From contig JAJECF010000121.1 in assembly GCA_022822125.1 (NCBI GenBank), forward strand, positions 1 through 50,735: a stretch of 50,735 nucleotides of DNA, given 5' to 3'. Below, piece by piece: positions 40,746-50,535 of the stretch (its first letter is position 1; every line of letters starts with the position of its first letter). A program made the translations under genes and the position numbers. The DNA is from Alphaproteobacteria bacterium. Its GTDB lineage: Bacteria; Pseudomonadota; Alphaproteobacteria; Bin95. The notes beneath the pieces are model-generated. The model worked only from the letters and a program-made list of their open reading frames with translations. It did no database searches and was not told the origin of the DNA.

Positions 40746-42911
40746 ATGGTCGAACGAGTGCGAGTCGGACAAAGCCAGGTCGCCGCCGAACTGCATGCCT
40801 TTGTCGAGAACGAGGTTCTGCCGGGCCTCGGCATCGGGAGCGGCGCTTTCTGGCGGGGCTTCGACGCCCTGCTGCACGATCTCGCGCCCGTCAACCGCGG
40901 CCTGCTCGACCGCCGCGACGCCCTGCAAGCGAAGATCGACGCCTGGCACAAGGCCCGGCGCGGACAACCCGTCGATGCGGAGGCCTACCGGGCCTTTCTC
41001 GCCGAGATCGGCTATCTGGTGCCGGAAGGCCCCGATTTCAGCATCGAGACCTCCCATATCGACGAGGAGATCGCGACCACCGCTGGTCCGCAGCTTGTCG
41101 TGCCGGTGACGAATGCCCGCTATACGCTCAACGCCGCCAATGCGCGCTGGGGCAGCCTCTACGACGCGCTCTACGGCACCGACGCGATCCCGGAGGACGG
41201 CGGCGCAACCCGGGCCGGCGGCTACAACCCGGTGCGCGGCGATAAGGTTATCGCCTGGACCCGCGCCTTCCTGGATGAGGCGGCCCCGCTCGCTGCAGGC
41301 TCGCACAGCGACGTGCTTGCCTACCGCATCGAGGGCGGCGCGCTGGCGGCGGACCTGCCCGGCGGCGGCTCGCCGCTGGCCGAGCCCGGCCTGTTCGCCG
41401 GCTACCGGGGAGACGCGGCGGCGCCCGAAGCCGTGCTGCTCCGCCATAACGGCCTGCATATCGAGATCGCGATAGACCACAGCCATCCCGTCGGGCGGGA
41501 CGACAGGGCCGGCGTTTCGGATGTGCTGCTGGAGTCAGCCGTCACCACCATCGTGGACTGCGAGGATTCCATCGCTGCCGTCGATGCCGGGGACAAGGCG
41601 CTCGCCTACCGGAACTGGCTCGGCCTCATCAAGGGCGATCTCGCGGCGAGCTTCGACAAGGACGGCGGAGCGGTCGAGCGCCGGCTCAATCCCGACCGCC
41701 GCTATACCGGCGCGGACGGCGGCGAGATCGTGCTGCCGGGCCGCTCGCTCATGCTCTGCCGCAATGTCGGACACCTGATGACCAACCCGGCAGTGCTGGA
41801 CGGCGAGGGCCGGGAGGCGCCGGAAGGCATACTCGATGCCGTGTTCACCTGCCTGATTGCGCTCCACGACATCAAGGGCAACGGGGCTTACAGCAACAGC
41901 CGGGCGGGCTCCATCTACATCGTCAAGCCGAAGATGCACGGGCCGGAAGAGGTCGCGTTTGCGGACACGCTCTTCGCCCGCGTCGAGGACCTGCTGGGGC
42001 TGGAGCGCCACCGCATAAAGATCGGCATCATGGACGAGGAGCGGCGCACCACCGTCAATCTCAAGGAATGCATCCGCGCCGCGCGCCACCGTGTCGCCTT
42101 CATCAATACCGGCTTCCTGGACAGGACCGGCGACGAGATTCACACCTCGATGGAAGCCGGCCCGATGATCCGCAAGGCGGACATGAAGGCCGCGCCGTGG
42201 CTCAGCACCTATGAGGACTGGAATGTCGATACCGGTATCGCCTGCGGCCTGCGCGGCCGGGCCCAGATCGGCAAGGGCATGTGGGCGATGCCAGACCTGA
42301 TGGCGGACATGCTGGAGCAGAAGATCGGCCACCCGATGGCCGGGGCGGACACCGCCTGGGTGCCCTCGCCCACCGCCGCCACCCTGCATGCGACGCATTA
42401 CCACCGCGTCAGGGTCGAGGAGCGGCAGGAGGCGGTGGCGGGCCGCGCGCGGGCCGATCTCGGCGATATCCTGTCGATCCCCGTGGCGCCGCGCCCCAAC
42501 TGGTCGGCGGAGGACATCCGCGCCGAACTGGAGAACAACGCCCAGGGCATACTCGGTTATGTCGTGCGCTGGGTGGACCAGGGCATCGGCTGCTCGAAGG
42601 TGCCGGACATAAACGACATCGGCCTGATGGAGGACCGCGCCACCTGCCGCATCTCCAGCCAGCATATGGCCAACTGGTTGCATCACGGCGTCTGCACCGA
42701 GGAAGAGGTGCAGGCGGTCATGCGCAAGATGGCGGAGGTGGTGGACCGGCAGAACGCCGGCGACCCGGCCTATACGCCTATGGCGCCCGCCTTTGACGGC
42801 CCGGCCTTCAAGGCCGCCTGCGACCTCGTCTTCCAGGGCCGCGAACAGCCCTCCGGCTATACCGAACCGGTGCTCCACCGCCGCCGCGCGGAGGCCAAGG
42901 CCGCCGGCTGA
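40746..42911 (+). CDS. glcB: Malate synthase G
   Basis: Condenses glyoxylate with acetyl-CoA to malate, monomeric and cytosolic. At 721 residues it has isoform G length. Recognisable segments are [20 protein letters not shown] near 118-137, [20 protein letters not shown] near 264-283, [19 protein letters not shown] near 424-442 with the active-site arginine and acidic ligands, and [17 protein letters not shown] 40746 is preferred since GGAG lies 11 nt upstream; a TTG at 40737 would be too close to it. No isocitrate lyase is nearby, so glyoxylate may come from glycolate or purine routes. Confidence 0.95.
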   Translation: MVERVRVGQSQVAAELHAFVENEVLPGLGIGSGAFWRGFDALLHDLAPVNRGLLDRRDALQAKIDAWHKARRGQPVDAEAYRAFLAEIGYLVPEGPDFSIETSHIDEEIATTAGPQLVVPVTNARYTLNAANARWGSLYDALYGTDAIPEDGGATRAGGYNPVRGDKVIAWTRAFLDEAAPLAAGSHSDVLAYRIEGGALAADLPGGGSPLAEPGLFAGYRGDAAAPEAVLLRHNGLHIEIAIDHSHPVGRDDRAGVSDVLLESAVTTIVDCEDSIAAVDAGDKALAYRNWLGLIKGDLAASFDKDGGAVERRLNPDRRYTGADGGEIVLPGRSLMLCRNVGHLMTNPAVLDGEGREAPEGILDAVFTCLIALHDIKGNGAYSNSRAGSIYIVKPKMHGPEEVAFADTLFARVEDLLGLERHRIKIGIMDEERRTTVNLKECIRAARHRVAFINTGFLDRTGDEIHTSMEAGPMIRKADMKAAPWLSTYEDWNVDTGIACGLRGRAQIGKGMWAMPDLMADMLEQKIGHPMAGADTAWVPSPTAATLHATHYHRVRVEERQEAVAGRARADLGDILSIPVAPRPNWSAEDIRAELENNAQGILGYVVRWVDQGIGCSKVPDINDIGLMEDRATCRISSQHMANWLHHGVCTEEEVQAVMRKMAEVVDRQNAGDPAYTPMAPAFDGPAFKAACDLVFQGREQPSGYTEPVLHRRRAEAKAAG

Positions 42912-43119
42912 CGCCAATGGCTGCAGGCAGGAAGCGATGATCCGTCGTCCCGGACGGCGCGTCAGCGACGATCAGCGACGATGGCGGGCATTACTGCCTG
43001 CGGCGCGATGCTCCGGCTCGGAGGTCAGGGCGGCGGTTATATGCGTGGGCTCTTATACCAGCAGTCGTTGATCGGAACCGATGGCGCGGCGCCTCCTTAC
43101 CGTAGCCCCGGTCCTTTGT

Positions 43120-43157
43120 CCTCATCCCGAGTAGCGGCGCCAGCCGCGTATCGAGGG
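43120..43157. repeat. GATACG-family repeat unit, inverted orientation
   Basis: CCTCATCCCGAGTAGCGGCG continuing to CAGCCGCGTATCGAGGG is the complement of the forward units at 9893-9929 and 10009-10046. Confidence 0.85.
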
Positions 43158-43181
43158 AGGTGGTGCCGCCAGCGGGACGAT

Positions 43182-43246
43182 CCTTCGATACGCCTCCCCT
43201 TCGGCAAGCTCAGGACAGGCTCTCCGGTCGGCTACTCAGGATGAGG
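43182..43246. repeat. Hybrid GATACG/CTTCGGCA repeat
   Basis: Starts CCTTCGATACGCC and ends GGCTACTCAGGATGAGG like a GATACG unit, but its middle is replaced by CTTCGGCAAGCTCAGGACAG, the core of the second family seen at 23524-23571. Together with the preceding unit it forms an inverted pair. Confidence 0.8.
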
Positions 43247-43255
43247 AGAGGCGGG

Positions 43256-43304
43256 GGCGCCGGGCGACATTTGCCCGTGAGTTTCAACCCGGCGCCGCCG
43301 GTAT
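43256..43304 (-). repeat. 3'-UTR hairpin repeat, copy 2 (after accA)
   Basis: Abuts the accA stop codon (43304-43306). Arms 43288-43296 (CCCGGCGCC) and 43256-43264 (GGCGCCGGG) are perfectly complementary over nine pairs with a 23-nt loop, the same loop length as copy 1 at 9552-9597; an alternative inner stem uses 43261-43265 and 43273-43277. The first 16 loop nucleotides in accA sense are identical to copy 1. Confidence 0.65.
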
Positions 43305-44254
43305 TATATCTCCCGTCCGAGAGCGAGGAAGCGTTCGCGGCGGGTGCGGCGGAGCGTACTGCCGTCTATGCCGTCGAGGTCGCGGAAGGCTTCGTCCAGA
43401 GCCTCGCCGAGAGAGGCGATCGCTGCCTTGGGATTGCGGTGTGCGCCGCCCAGCGGCTCGTCGATCACGCGGTCGATAACGCCAAGATCGAGAAGATCCG
43501 CCGCTGTCAGCTTCAGCGCATCGGCCGCCTCGGCGCCATGCTCGCTGCTTCGCCACAGGATCGAGGCGCAACCTTCGGGGGAAATGACCGAATAGATCGC
43601 ATGCTCGAGCATCAGCACGCGGTCGGCGGAAGCGAGCGCCACGGCGCCGCCGGAGCCGCCCTCGCCGATCACTGAGGCAATGTAGGGCACGCGCAGTTCG
43701 AGGCCGATCTCGATACAGCGCGCGATCGCTTCCGCCTGGCCGCGTTCCTCGGCCTCGACGCCGGGATAGGCGCCGGGCGTGTCCACGAAGGTCAGCACCG
43801 GGATGCCGAACCGGTCCGCAAGGCGCATCAACCGTTGCGCCTTGCGATAGCCTTCGGGATGCGCCATGCCGAAATTATGGCGTCGGCGCGATTCGAGATC
43901 GGCGCCTTTTTCCTGCCCCAGCACCAGCACGGACCGGCCCCGGAACCGACCGATGCCGCCGACGACCGCCGCGTCATCGCGAAAGGCCCGATCCCCCGAA
44001 AGCGGCAGAAACCCGTCGATCAGAGCCTCCAGGAAATGTGTGAGCCGCGGGCGCCCCGGATGGCGCGCCACCTGCACGCGCTGCCAGGGCGACAGCTTGG
44101 AATAGGTCTGGACCAGCAGCCTTTCGGCCTTGGAGCGCAGCTCCGCGATTTCCTCGGCGATGTTCAGGTCGCCGTTTCCGGTCAACTGGTTCAACTCGTC
44201 GATTTTCGCTTCGAGCTCCAGGACCGGCCGTTCGAACTCCAGGGGCACCAGCAT
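43304..44254 (-). CDS. accA: Acetyl-CoA carboxylase carboxyltransferase subunit alpha
   Basis: Alpha subunit of the carboxyltransferase that makes malonyl-CoA for fatty acid synthesis; it pairs with AccD in the cytosol. The 316 residues start with the typical coiled segment LEFERPVLELEAKIDELNQL, then PGRPRLTHFLEALIDGFLPL and the crotonase-like core VDTPGAYPGVEAEERGQAEA with the oxyanion segment GEGGSGGAVALASADRVLML. Its ATG shares one base with the xerD stop (TGATG), so translation is coupled to the recombinase gene. The gene ends at the hairpin repeat. Confidence 0.97.
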   Translation of the reverse strand: MLVPLEFERPVLELEAKIDELNQLTGNGDLNIAEEIAELRSKAERLLVQTYSKLSPWQRVQVARHPGRPRLTHFLEALIDGFLPLSGDRAFRDDAAVVGGIGRFRGRSVLVLGQEKGADLESRRRHNFGMAHPEGYRKAQRLMRLADRFGIPVLTFVDTPGAYPGVEAEERGQAEAIARCIEIGLELRVPYIASVIGEGGSGGAVALASADRVLMLEHAIYSVISPEGCASILWRSSEHGAEAADALKLTAADLLDLGVIDRVIDEPLGGAHRNPKAAIASLGEALDEAFRDLDGIDGSTLRRTRRERFLALGREI

Positions 44255-45159
44255 CAGGAATTGTTCCTCTCAGCCAGCGGGTGGTGATCGAAGACCGCGC
44301 GACGCAACTGCTCGTCCACGACATGGGTATATATCTGCGTGGTCGCAATATCGGCGTGGCCGAGCAATTGCTGCAGGCTGCGAAGGTCCGCTCCGCCTTC
44401 CAGAAGATGCGAAGCGAAGGCATGGCGCATGACATGCGGAGATATACGGCGGGGATCCAGCCCCGCGCGAATCGCCAGGCCGTCCAGCAACTGGCCGATG
44501 CGCCGGCGCGTCAAATGTCCCTCCTTGCTGCTGGACGGGAAAAGCCAGCGCGAGCGCCGCAGCTTATTGGTATGGGCGGCGGGCCGGGCTTCGATCCAGG
44601 CGTCGATGGCGGCCCGCGCCGGGTCCCCGAGGGGCACAACGCGCTCACGCCCGCCCTTGCCCCGCACCGTCACCCAGCCGCGGCCGGGCGGCACATCTGA
44701 CAAGGTGAGGCTGACCAGTTCGGACACGCGCAAACCGGCACCATAGAGTAGCTCCACTATGCAATGGAGCCTGAATTGGGCCCGGCCGTCATAGCTCCCT
44801 ATGGCCGTGATCAGCGCCCGTATCTCCTCGACGCCGAGATGACGCGGCAGGGCCCGGCCGGTCTTCGGCGCATCGAGCCGGTCTGCGGGATTATCCCTGC
44901 GATAGCCTTCGATCATGCAGAACAGGAAGAACTGGCGCAGCGCCGAGCGCCGGCGGGAAATCGTACGAGGCGACAGCCCTGCCCGCTGCAGACTGGCCAT
45001 GTAGCGGCGCAGGTCGGGTTCTTCGGCGTTCTCGAGGCCGTCGCTGAGCAGCGCCTCCGCATCTTCGAGGTCGCGGCGATAGGCGGCGACCGTGTTGGCG
45101 GCCGCTCCGCGTTCGACCACGATCGCTTCGAGGAAGGCGTTGAGGACGGGGCTAATCAC
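44254..45159 (-). CDS. xerD: Tyrosine recombinase XerD
   Basis: Site-specific recombinase that with XerC resolves chromosome dimers at dif. From the GTG at 45159 it has 301 residues, the standard length, and this GTG overlaps the upstream stop (GTGA); a start at 45183 would overlap more. The N-terminal SAM-like domain ends near residue 95. Catalytic residues are all present: R144 (GAGLRVSELVSL), K168 (RGKGGRER), H242 and R245 (SPHVMRHAFASHLL), H268 (LLGHAD) and Y277 (TTQIYTHV). The single-copy setting between housekeeping genes marks it as XerD and not a mobile integrase. Confidence 0.95.
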   Translation of the reverse strand: MISPVLNAFLEAIVVERGAAANTVAAYRRDLEDAEALLSDGLENAEEPDLRRYMASLQRAGLSPRTISRRRSALRQFFLFCMIEGYRRDNPADRLDAPKTGRALPRHLGVEEIRALITAIGSYDGRAQFRLHCIVELLYGAGLRVSELVSLTLSDVPPGRGWVTVRGKGGRERVVPLGDPARAAIDAWIEARPAAHTNKLRRSRWLFPSSSKEGHLTRRRIGQLLDGLAIRAGLDPRRISPHVMRHAFASHLLEGGADLRSLQQLLGHADIATTQIYTHVVDEQLRRAVFDHHPLAERNNS

Positions 45160-46859
45160 AGCGCCGCAGCCGCGATCAGGCATTCGAACGCATAAGCCCG
45201 CGCCTCGGCCGCCAGCCCAACGGCCGCCAGGGCGCGAACGATGGCGACTGCGGTGGGCATGTCGCTGCGCGCGCGGCCGCCCGATGCGATGACAGCGTAA
45301 AGAACCGCCTCGCCGATCCGCCCGCCCCCGCCGGCCGCATCCAGCCCGCGCCAGACGACCGGAGCCGGAAACTCCCCCGCAAAGCCGTTGAGATCCGTCA
45401 GCAGAGCCGTCCAGTCATCCCGGCCCACGGGCTCGCCCACCGCTTCCAGCAGCGCGAACAGCATGGCGGCATGCAGATAGGGAGGCTCGTCGCCTCCTGC
45501 CTCCAGCCAGCGCCGCAAACCGTCGTCTGCCCAGGCCAACCTGCCGCCGGTGTCGGCGAGCTTCATCGGCGCCCATGCGAGTACTGCCCGGTTATTGTCC
45601 GCTTCGATTTCCACGCCCCGCTCCACCGCAGCGACATACCAGCGCTCCGCAATGTCGAAGCGGCCCGCCGCAAGCGCGGCGAAGACGGCGATCGAGGTAT
45701 GCGGCGCCAGCTCCGGCGACGGAATGACGTCAGCTACGAGATCGACGGTCGCAGCCGCCACGGGAATCAGCAATCCCGTTGCAAGCGCTTCCCGCCAAAG
45801 CGGGGCCAGCGTCTGCATCTTTTGCTGCGGATCCGTTGCCGCGGCCGCCGCCTGTGCAAGCTGCGCGCGGGAACTTGCCGTATCCCCGGCCTGGAGATAC
45901 CGGGCGAGCAACGCTTTCGGCGCCAGCAGGCCGTTCATGGCGGCTGCTTCGGCTTCCTCCTCGGTGCGGACAAGCCTGGCCTTGGCGCGCATGGCGACGG
46001 GGTCGCTGCGCAACTTCCAGACCTCCGGCGGCGCTTCGCCCAACCATGCGAGCATCGCCACATTGAGCGCGGTAATCGGGCCGTCATCGGGCAATGGCGG
46101 CGCATTGCCTCCTCCCGCCTCCAGCGCGCGGAGCATCAACCCTTCGAACAGTGGATCGCCGCCCGCATCGACCTCGCGAAGAATATCCAGGATAAGGCGC
46201 GCCCGATCCGCCTCTCCCGCCTTCGCGGCGCAGAATGCCACAACGCGCTGCGCATAAGCCGAGGGCGTGCCAATCATTTCCGCATGCGCCGCTTCGCAGG
46301 CCGCTTCGAGGTCGCCCGAGGCCAGGACGGGATCGACGGCCTCGGATCCGGCTACGGGAGGAGGCGTTTCAAGTCCCGCCGCTTCGGCCAGCAGCGCCGC
46401 CTCCCTGCTGCGGCCGAGGATCTGCAATTGCCGCACCCGCAAGGGCGTCAAATGCGGTCCCTCTCCCTCCGGCGGCGCCGCGCCGGCCGCCAGCACCCGG
46501 AACAGCACCTCCCTGAGCGCGGGCGAAGCCACGGTCTGCGGCAAGCCTTCCATCAAGCGGCCGACAGCCGCTTTCGAACTGCCTCGCCAGAGCGGCAGGC
46601 CGAAGCCCCCTTCGAAACCCGGCAAGCCTGCCGAATCGGGGTCACTTGGCTTGGCCGGCGCCACCAGAACAGTCGGCTGCTGCGCCACCGGCCGGTCCGG
46701 TTGCTGTGGCTGGTTCGCCGATCCCGGGCCCGCCTCCGCAGCAGGTGGAAGGTCGTCCGGAATGAGCCGGATCGGGGCGCGCTTTTCGGCGGCGGCCGAG
46801 CCGGCGACCAAGGCCGCGACGAGACCGTAAATCAGCGCCCTAACGGGGGAAACGGTCAT
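45156..46859 (-). CDS. Exported protein of unknown function
   Basis: A 567-residue protein I do not recognise. It begins with a clear Sec signal (LIYGLVAALVAGSAAA, cleavage after about residue 24), then a proline- and glutamine-rich low-complexity linker at about 36-75, and a long alanine/leucine-rich alpha-helical remainder. The helical part shows helix-turn-helix pairs such as AVGRLMEGLPQTVASPALRE that suggest a repeat solenoid, though no TPR consensus is plain. There is no membrane segment after the signal and no lipobox, so it should be periplasmic. It overlaps a small membrane-protein gene upstream by 20 nt and xerD downstream by 4 nt. Confidence 0.85.
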   Translation of the reverse strand: MTVSPVRALIYGLVAALVAGSAAAEKRAPIRLIPDDLPPAAEAGPGSANQPQQPDRPVAQQPTVLVAPAKPSDPDSAGLPGFEGGFGLPLWRGSSKAAVGRLMEGLPQTVASPALREVLFRVLAAGAAPPEGEGPHLTPLRVRQLQILGRSREAALLAEAAGLETPPPVAGSEAVDPVLASGDLEAACEAAHAEMIGTPSAYAQRVVAFCAAKAGEADRARLILDILREVDAGGDPLFEGLMLRALEAGGGNAPPLPDDGPITALNVAMLAWLGEAPPEVWKLRSDPVAMRAKARLVRTEEEAEAAAMNGLLAPKALLARYLQAGDTASSRAQLAQAAAAATDPQQKMQTLAPLWREALATGLLIPVAAATVDLVADVIPSPELAPHTSIAVFAALAAGRFDIAERWYVAAVERGVEIEADNNRAVLAWAPMKLADTGGRLAWADDGLRRWLEAGGDEPPYLHAAMLFALLEAVGEPVGRDDWTALLTDLNGFAGEFPAPVVWRGLDAAGGGGRIGEAVLYAVIASGGRARSDMPTAVAIVRALAAVGLAAEARAYAFECLIAAAAL

Positions 46860-46989
46860 CCGGCAACACCTTTTCTACCGCGGTTTGCGGCGGCGGCGAG
46901 TCGACGAGGCCGAAATAGAGCAGCCCGGCCGCGATCACCGCGCCCAGCAGCCCGGCCAGCAACTTCAGGAATAGTCTCCGAGCGTCCAT
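46840..46989 (-). CDS. Small membrane protein, 49 residues
   Basis: A short gene starting at ATG 46989-46987 with GAGGAAAGG directly upstream (plus 46992-47000) and stopping at TAG 46842-46840. The product begins MDARRLFLKLLAGLLGAVIA, has one strongly hydrophobic stretch to about residue 28 (GLLYFGLVD), then a proline-rich and charged tail. It reads as a single-pass inner-membrane or signal-anchored protein. It overlaps the start of the exported-protein gene by 20 nt, which suggests coupled translation and a joint role. No homologue is recognised. Confidence 0.65.
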   Translation of the reverse strand: MDARRLFLKLLAGLLGAVIAAGLLYFGLVDSPPPQTAVEKVLPDDRFPR

Positions 46990-47001
46990 TACCTTTCCTC
47001 G

Positions 47002-47023
47002 CTGCCACCCTGCGGGGTGGCGG
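47002..47023 (-). promoter_or_regulatory. Stable leader hairpin beside the ribosome site of the small membrane-protein gene
   Basis: GCCACCC (47004-47010) and GGGTGGC (47015-47021) pair perfectly across a TGCG tetraloop, extendable by a wobble and a G-C pair to 47002-47023. In minus-strand RNA it sits directly 5' of the GAGGAAAGG ribosome site. The gap also holds the promoter of aroK in the other direction. Confidence 0.5.
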
Positions 47024-47138
47024 TTCGGCGCTCATTCCCGATAATGCGATTCTAGCGAAAGTCGTTCAAAGGCGCGAATGCGGCAAATTCGAGGCTTTGC
47101 TTCCCGCTGCAAGCGCCCATATCGCGAGAATGCCTGCC

Positions 47139-47690
47139 ATGAGCTTCAGCAGAACCGTTGCATTGATCGGCATGATGGGGGCCGGCAAGACCAAGGTCGG
47201 TCGTTTGCTGGCCCAACGCCAGGGACTCGACTTTATCGATGCCGACGCCGAGATCCAGGAGGCGGCAGGCTGCTCCATTGAAGACATTTTTGAAACGCAG
47301 GGCGAAGAGGCGTTCCGCGATGGCGAGCGCAAGGTCATCGCGCGGCTTCTCAACGGGCCGACGCATGTGCTCGCCACCGGCGGCGGCGCCTTCCAGAACG
47401 CATCCACGCGCGCCGTCATCGCGGAGCGCGCCGTCTCGGTCTGGCTGAAGGCCGAGTTCGAAGTGCTTTGGGAACGTGTGTCCCGTCGCCCCAACCGCCC
47501 GATGCTCAAGACAGACGACCCGCGCCGCACCCTCGCCGAACTGATCGAGAAACGCTACCCGGTCTATGCGCTGGCCGATCTCACCGTCACCAGCCAGGCG
47601 GGTCCGGTCGAGGAGACCGTTGCGCGGGTGGAGGACGCGCTGCGCCACGCGGGCTATCTCGCGAACCGGCATGCGGAGAACAACCGATGA
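47139..47690 (+). CDS. aroK: Shikimate kinase
   Basis: Phosphorylates shikimate in aromatic amino-acid synthesis. From ATG 47139 it has 183 residues. The P-loop GMMGAGKT is at 11-18, the shikimate-binding DADAEIQ at 34-40, FRDGERKVI at 59-67 and the GGGA loop at 81-84; the lid region with RRPNRPML follows. An alternative ATG at 47130 would add three residues; 47139 is preferred because the GCGAGA ribosome site is about 10 nt away. A much longer open frame upstream is a shadow of the antisense exported-protein gene. It overlaps aroB by ATGA, the common aroKB arrangement. Confidence 0.95.
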   Translation: MSFSRTVALIGMMGAGKTKVGRLLAQRQGLDFIDADAEIQEAAGCSIEDIFETQGEEAFRDGERKVIARLLNGPTHVLATGGGAFQNASTRAVIAERAVSVWLKAEFEVLWERVSRRPNRPMLKTDDPRRTLAELIEKRYPVYALADLTVTSQAGPVEETVARVEDALRHAGYLANRHAENNR

Positions 47691-48802
47691 GCCGCGTCCG
47701 CAAGATCGAGGTCCGCCTCGGAGAGCGCAGCTACGACATTCTGGCCGGGCCGGGCCTGATGGAGCGCGCGGGCGATTATCTGCTGCCCGTGCTCAAGCGC
47801 CGCCGCTTCGCGGTCGTCACCGACGACAATGTGGCGGCCCACCACTTGCCGAGGCTGGCGGCCGGGCTGGAGGCGGCGGGCATCGAATTCGCGCCCGTCA
47901 TGCTGCCGCCCGGCGAGACGACCAAGTCCTTCCACTATCTGGAAGACCTCCTGAACCGGCTGCTGGACGCCGGGCTCGACCGGGGCGGCTGCATTCTGGC
48001 GCTTGGCGGGGGCGTGATTGGCGATCTTGCAGGATTCGCAGCCGCGATCCTGTTGCGCGGCATCGATTATGTGCAGATCCCCACCACCCTGCTCGCCCAG
48101 GTGGACAGCGCCGTCGGCGGCAAGACGGCCATTGACGCGCCTCAGGGCAAGAACCTCGTCGGGGCCTTCCACCAGCCGCGCCTGGTGCTCGCCGACACCA
48201 CTTCGCTGACTACCCTGCCCGACCGCGAACTCCGGGCCGGCTATGCGGAAGTGGTTAAATACGGCCTCATCGACCGGCCGGACTTCTTCCGCTGGCTGGA
48301 AGAGAACGGCTCGCGGGTGCTCGCCCGCGAGGACGAGGCGCTCGCCCACGCCATCGCCGTGAGCTGCGAGGCGAAAGCCGATGTCGTGGCCGCGGACGAG
48401 CGCGAGGCAGGGCGCCGCGCCCTGCTGAATCTGGGCCATACATTCGGGCATGCCTTCGAGGCGGAAGCCGGCTTCGGTGACGCGCTGCTTCACGGCGAGG
48501 CCGTTTCGCTCGGCATGGCGCTGGCGTTTCGCATGTCGGTCAGCCTCGGGCTCTGCCCGCCGGAGGATCTTGCCCGCATGCGGGCGCATCTCGCCAGCGC
48601 CGACCTGCCCGTCGATCCGCCGGGCGCCAATGCCTCGCAGACGCGCCGGGAGGCGCTGATCGAGCGCATGCGGCGCGACAAGAAAGCGGAGGCGGGGCGC
48701 ATCGTGCTGGTGCTGGCGCGCGGCATCGGGCAGGCCTTCGTCCACCGCGAGGTCGGGGAGGATGCGCTGGCCGCCCTGCTCGACGAGGCGCTGGCGGCAT
48801 GA
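47687..48802 (+). CDS. aroB: 3-dehydroquinate synthase
   Basis: Converts DAHP to 3-dehydroquinate with NAD and a divalent metal, step two of the shikimate pathway. The 371 residues show the NAD-binding [20 protein letters not shown] near 103-122, the [20 protein letters not shown] stretch with catalytic lysine, [11 protein letters not shown], and metal ligands in [11 protein letters not shown] and [16 protein letters not shown] 47687 overlaps the aroK stop, and the next gene again begins by an ATGA overlap at 48799, so the three genes form one coupled operon. Confidence 0.97.
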   Translation: MSRVRKIEVRLGERSYDILAGPGLMERAGDYLLPVLKRRRFAVVTDDNVAAHHLPRLAAGLEAAGIEFAPVMLPPGETTKSFHYLEDLLNRLLDAGLDRGGCILALGGGVIGDLAGFAAAILLRGIDYVQIPTTLLAQVDSAVGGKTAIDAPQGKNLVGAFHQPRLVLADTTSLTTLPDRELRAGYAEVVKYGLIDRPDFFRWLEENGSRVLAREDEALAHAIAVSCEAKADVVAADEREAGRRALLNLGHTFGHAFEAEAGFGDALLHGEAVSLGMALAFRMSVSLGLCPPEDLARMRAHLASADLPVDPPGANASQTRREALIERMRRDKKAEAGRIVLVLARGIGQAFVHREVGEDALAALLDEALAA

Positions 48803-50061
48803 CCCTGGAATTCTGGATCGTCGTCGGCGCCATACTGGCGCTGCTGGTGCTTTCGGCATTCTTTTCGGGGTCCGAGACGGCGCTCACCGCGGTCAGCAGC
48901 GCGCGCATGCACCACCGCGCCCGGCGGGGCGATGCGGGCGCGGCGGCCGTGCGCCGCCTGCGCGCGGACCGGGAGGGGCTGATCGCGGCGATCCTGCTCG
49001 GCAACAACCTGGTCAACATCCTGGCCGCCTCGCTTGCGACGAGCCTGCTGATCGGCCTGTTCGGCGAAGCCGGGGTCGCCTACGCGACCGCCGTGATGAC
49101 CCTGCTGATCCTGGTCTTCTCCGAGGTGCTGCCCAAGACCTACGCCTTCAACCGCGCCGACCGGGTGGCGCCCGCCGTCGCGCCGTGGATCGCCGTTCTG
49201 GTCCGGGTGTTCGGGCCGCCGGGGCGCGCGATCCAGTGGGTCGTGCGCAGCATATTGCGCCTGTTCGGCATCGCCGTGAGCCCGCAGGATGGCTCCGACG
49301 AGCATGAGGAGGAGCTCCGGGGCGCGATCGAACTGCACCGGGGCGAAGGCGAGGAAATCCGCGACGAGCGGCGGATGCTGCGCAGCGTGCTGGACCTGGG
49401 CGACGTATCCGTCGGCGAGGTGATGACGCATCGGCGGAACATGGCGATGGTGGACCTTTCCCAGCCGCCCGAAGAGGTCGTGGCCCAGGTGCTCGCCAGC
49501 CCCTATACGCGCCTGCCGCTCTGGCGCGACGACCCGGACAACATTGTAGGCGTGCTGCACGCCAAGGCCGTCCTGCGGGCGCTGCACGAAACGGGCGCCG
49601 CCGGCTTCGACGCCGCGGCGCTTGCGGCGAAGCCGTGGTTCATTCCGGAACAGACCACCCTGCTCGACCAGCTTCACGCCTTCCGGCGCCGGCGGGAGCA
49701 TGTCGCCCTTGTCGTGGACGAATACGGCGCGCTGATGGGGCTGGTGACGCTGGAGGATATTCTGGAGGAGATCGTCGGCGACATTGCCGATGAGCACGAC
49801 GTCGCGGTGCCGGGCGTGCGCGCGCAGCCGGACGGCTCCTATATCTGCGGCGGAGGGGTGACGATCCGGGACCTCAACCGCGAGTTCGAATGGACGCTGC
49901 CGGACCAGGAAGCCACGACCATCGCCGGCCTGCTGCTGCGCGAGTCGCGGCGCATCCCGACACCCGGCCAGGCGTTCGATGTTCACGGCTTCCGCTTCGA
50001 GGTGCTGCGCCGCAACCGCCAGCAGATTGCGACGATCCGCATCACGCCGCCGCGCCGGTGA
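48799..50061 (+). CDS. CNNM/CorC (HlyC)-type membrane protein with CBS domains
   Basis: A 420-residue inner-membrane protein of the CNNM/CorC group, linked to Mg2+/Co2+ efflux. The N-terminal DUF21 membrane domain starts [20 protein letters not shown] with [17 protein letters not shown] next, then [20 protein letters not shown] and [20 protein letters not shown]. Two CBS domains follow (around 205-335, with [15 protein letters not shown] and [20 protein letters not shown]), and a CorC-type C-terminal domain from about 350. Overlap with aroB is typical for alphaproteobacterial shikimate operons. Whether it transports or senses metal is not settled for the family. Confidence 0.93.
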   Translation: MTLEFWIVVGAILALLVLSAFFSGSETALTAVSSARMHHRARRGDAGAAAVRRLRADREGLIAAILLGNNLVNILAASLATSLLIGLFGEAGVAYATAVMTLLILVFSEVLPKTYAFNRADRVAPAVAPWIAVLVRVFGPPGRAIQWVVRSILRLFGIAVSPQDGSDEHEEELRGAIELHRGEGEEIRDERRMLRSVLDLGDVSVGEVMTHRRNMAMVDLSQPPEEVVAQVLASPYTRLPLWRDDPDNIVGVLHAKAVLRALHETGAAGFDAAALAAKPWFIPEQTTLLDQLHAFRRRREHVALVVDEYGALMGLVTLEDILEEIVGDIADEHDVAVPGVRAQPDGSYICGGGVTIRDLNREFEWTLPDQEATTIAGLLLRESRRIPTPGQAFDVHGFRFEVLRRNRQQIATIRITPPRR

Positions 50062-50100
50062 CGACAGGACGCCGGCACTCTCACGGAGGCCAGTAACATA

Positions 50101-50535
50101 TTGAGACGAACGATCACGGCAGGAATGTTCGCAGCGGCCCTGACGCTGACGACAACAGCATCTGAGGCTACAGACCCGTTGTCCGTGTTGAATGCGGCGG
50201 TTCTTGACTGGTGCAATGCGCAAGGCGGCTCTTTCCGACTACCCACTATCAGTACGCCAGGTTGCGAAATCGGCAATGCGCTCTGGGCTGGAACGCTGCA
50301 CGGGTTTCTCGGCGAGGCGGACGCAGCTTGGTGGTGGGATAAACGAGCTGGCATCACTCCCGCTTTGCCGTTCGGCGTACTGTGGTTTATCGGCCCCACC
50401 CCCAAGGAATTTTGCATCAAGACTCAGGGAACGATATGTCAGTGCCCATCAGCTGTCGCGGCGCTCAACAATCCGGCGCAAGTGCCTGTGGTTCTGATCG
50501 GCCCCGGTGCTGCCGCGTGTGTCGATGAGCAGTGA
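50101..50535 (+). CDS. Cysteine-rich secreted protein of unknown function
   Basis: A 144-residue protein starting at TTG 50101, with GGAGG 11 nt upstream. Its N terminus RRTITAGMFAAALTLTTTAS is a plausible Sec signal, and the mature part has six cysteines (38, 55, 105, 113, 115, 140) that could form three disulfides, plus a tryptophan cluster AWWWD. No family is recognised. Its codon use is less GC-biased than the rest of the window, suggesting recent acquisition. An alternative ATG at 50125 would shorten the signal. It is separated from the CorC-type gene by 39 nt but need not be cotranscribed. Confidence 0.6.
   Translation: MRRTITAGMFAAALTLTTTASEATDPLSVLNAAVLDWCNAQGGSFRLPTISTPGCEIGNALWAGTLHGFLGEADAAWWWDKRAGITPALPFGVLWFIGPTPKEFCIKTQGTICQCPSAVAALNNPAQVPVVLIGPGAAACVDEQ

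Larger units (their letters stand above)
42912..43303. other. Intergenic region with palindromic repeats
   Basis: A 392-nt gap between the converging malate synthase and accA genes. No gene is supported. Apart from about 200 nt of unremarkable GC-rich sequence it holds two repeat units (43120-43246) and the second copy of the 3'-UTR hairpin repeat next to the accA stop. Confidence 0.8.

Noticed and set aside
44254..45159. Mobile-element integrase
   Set aside because: Length, motif set and setting between an exported protein gene and accA are those of chromosomal XerD; no attachment-site repeats were found.
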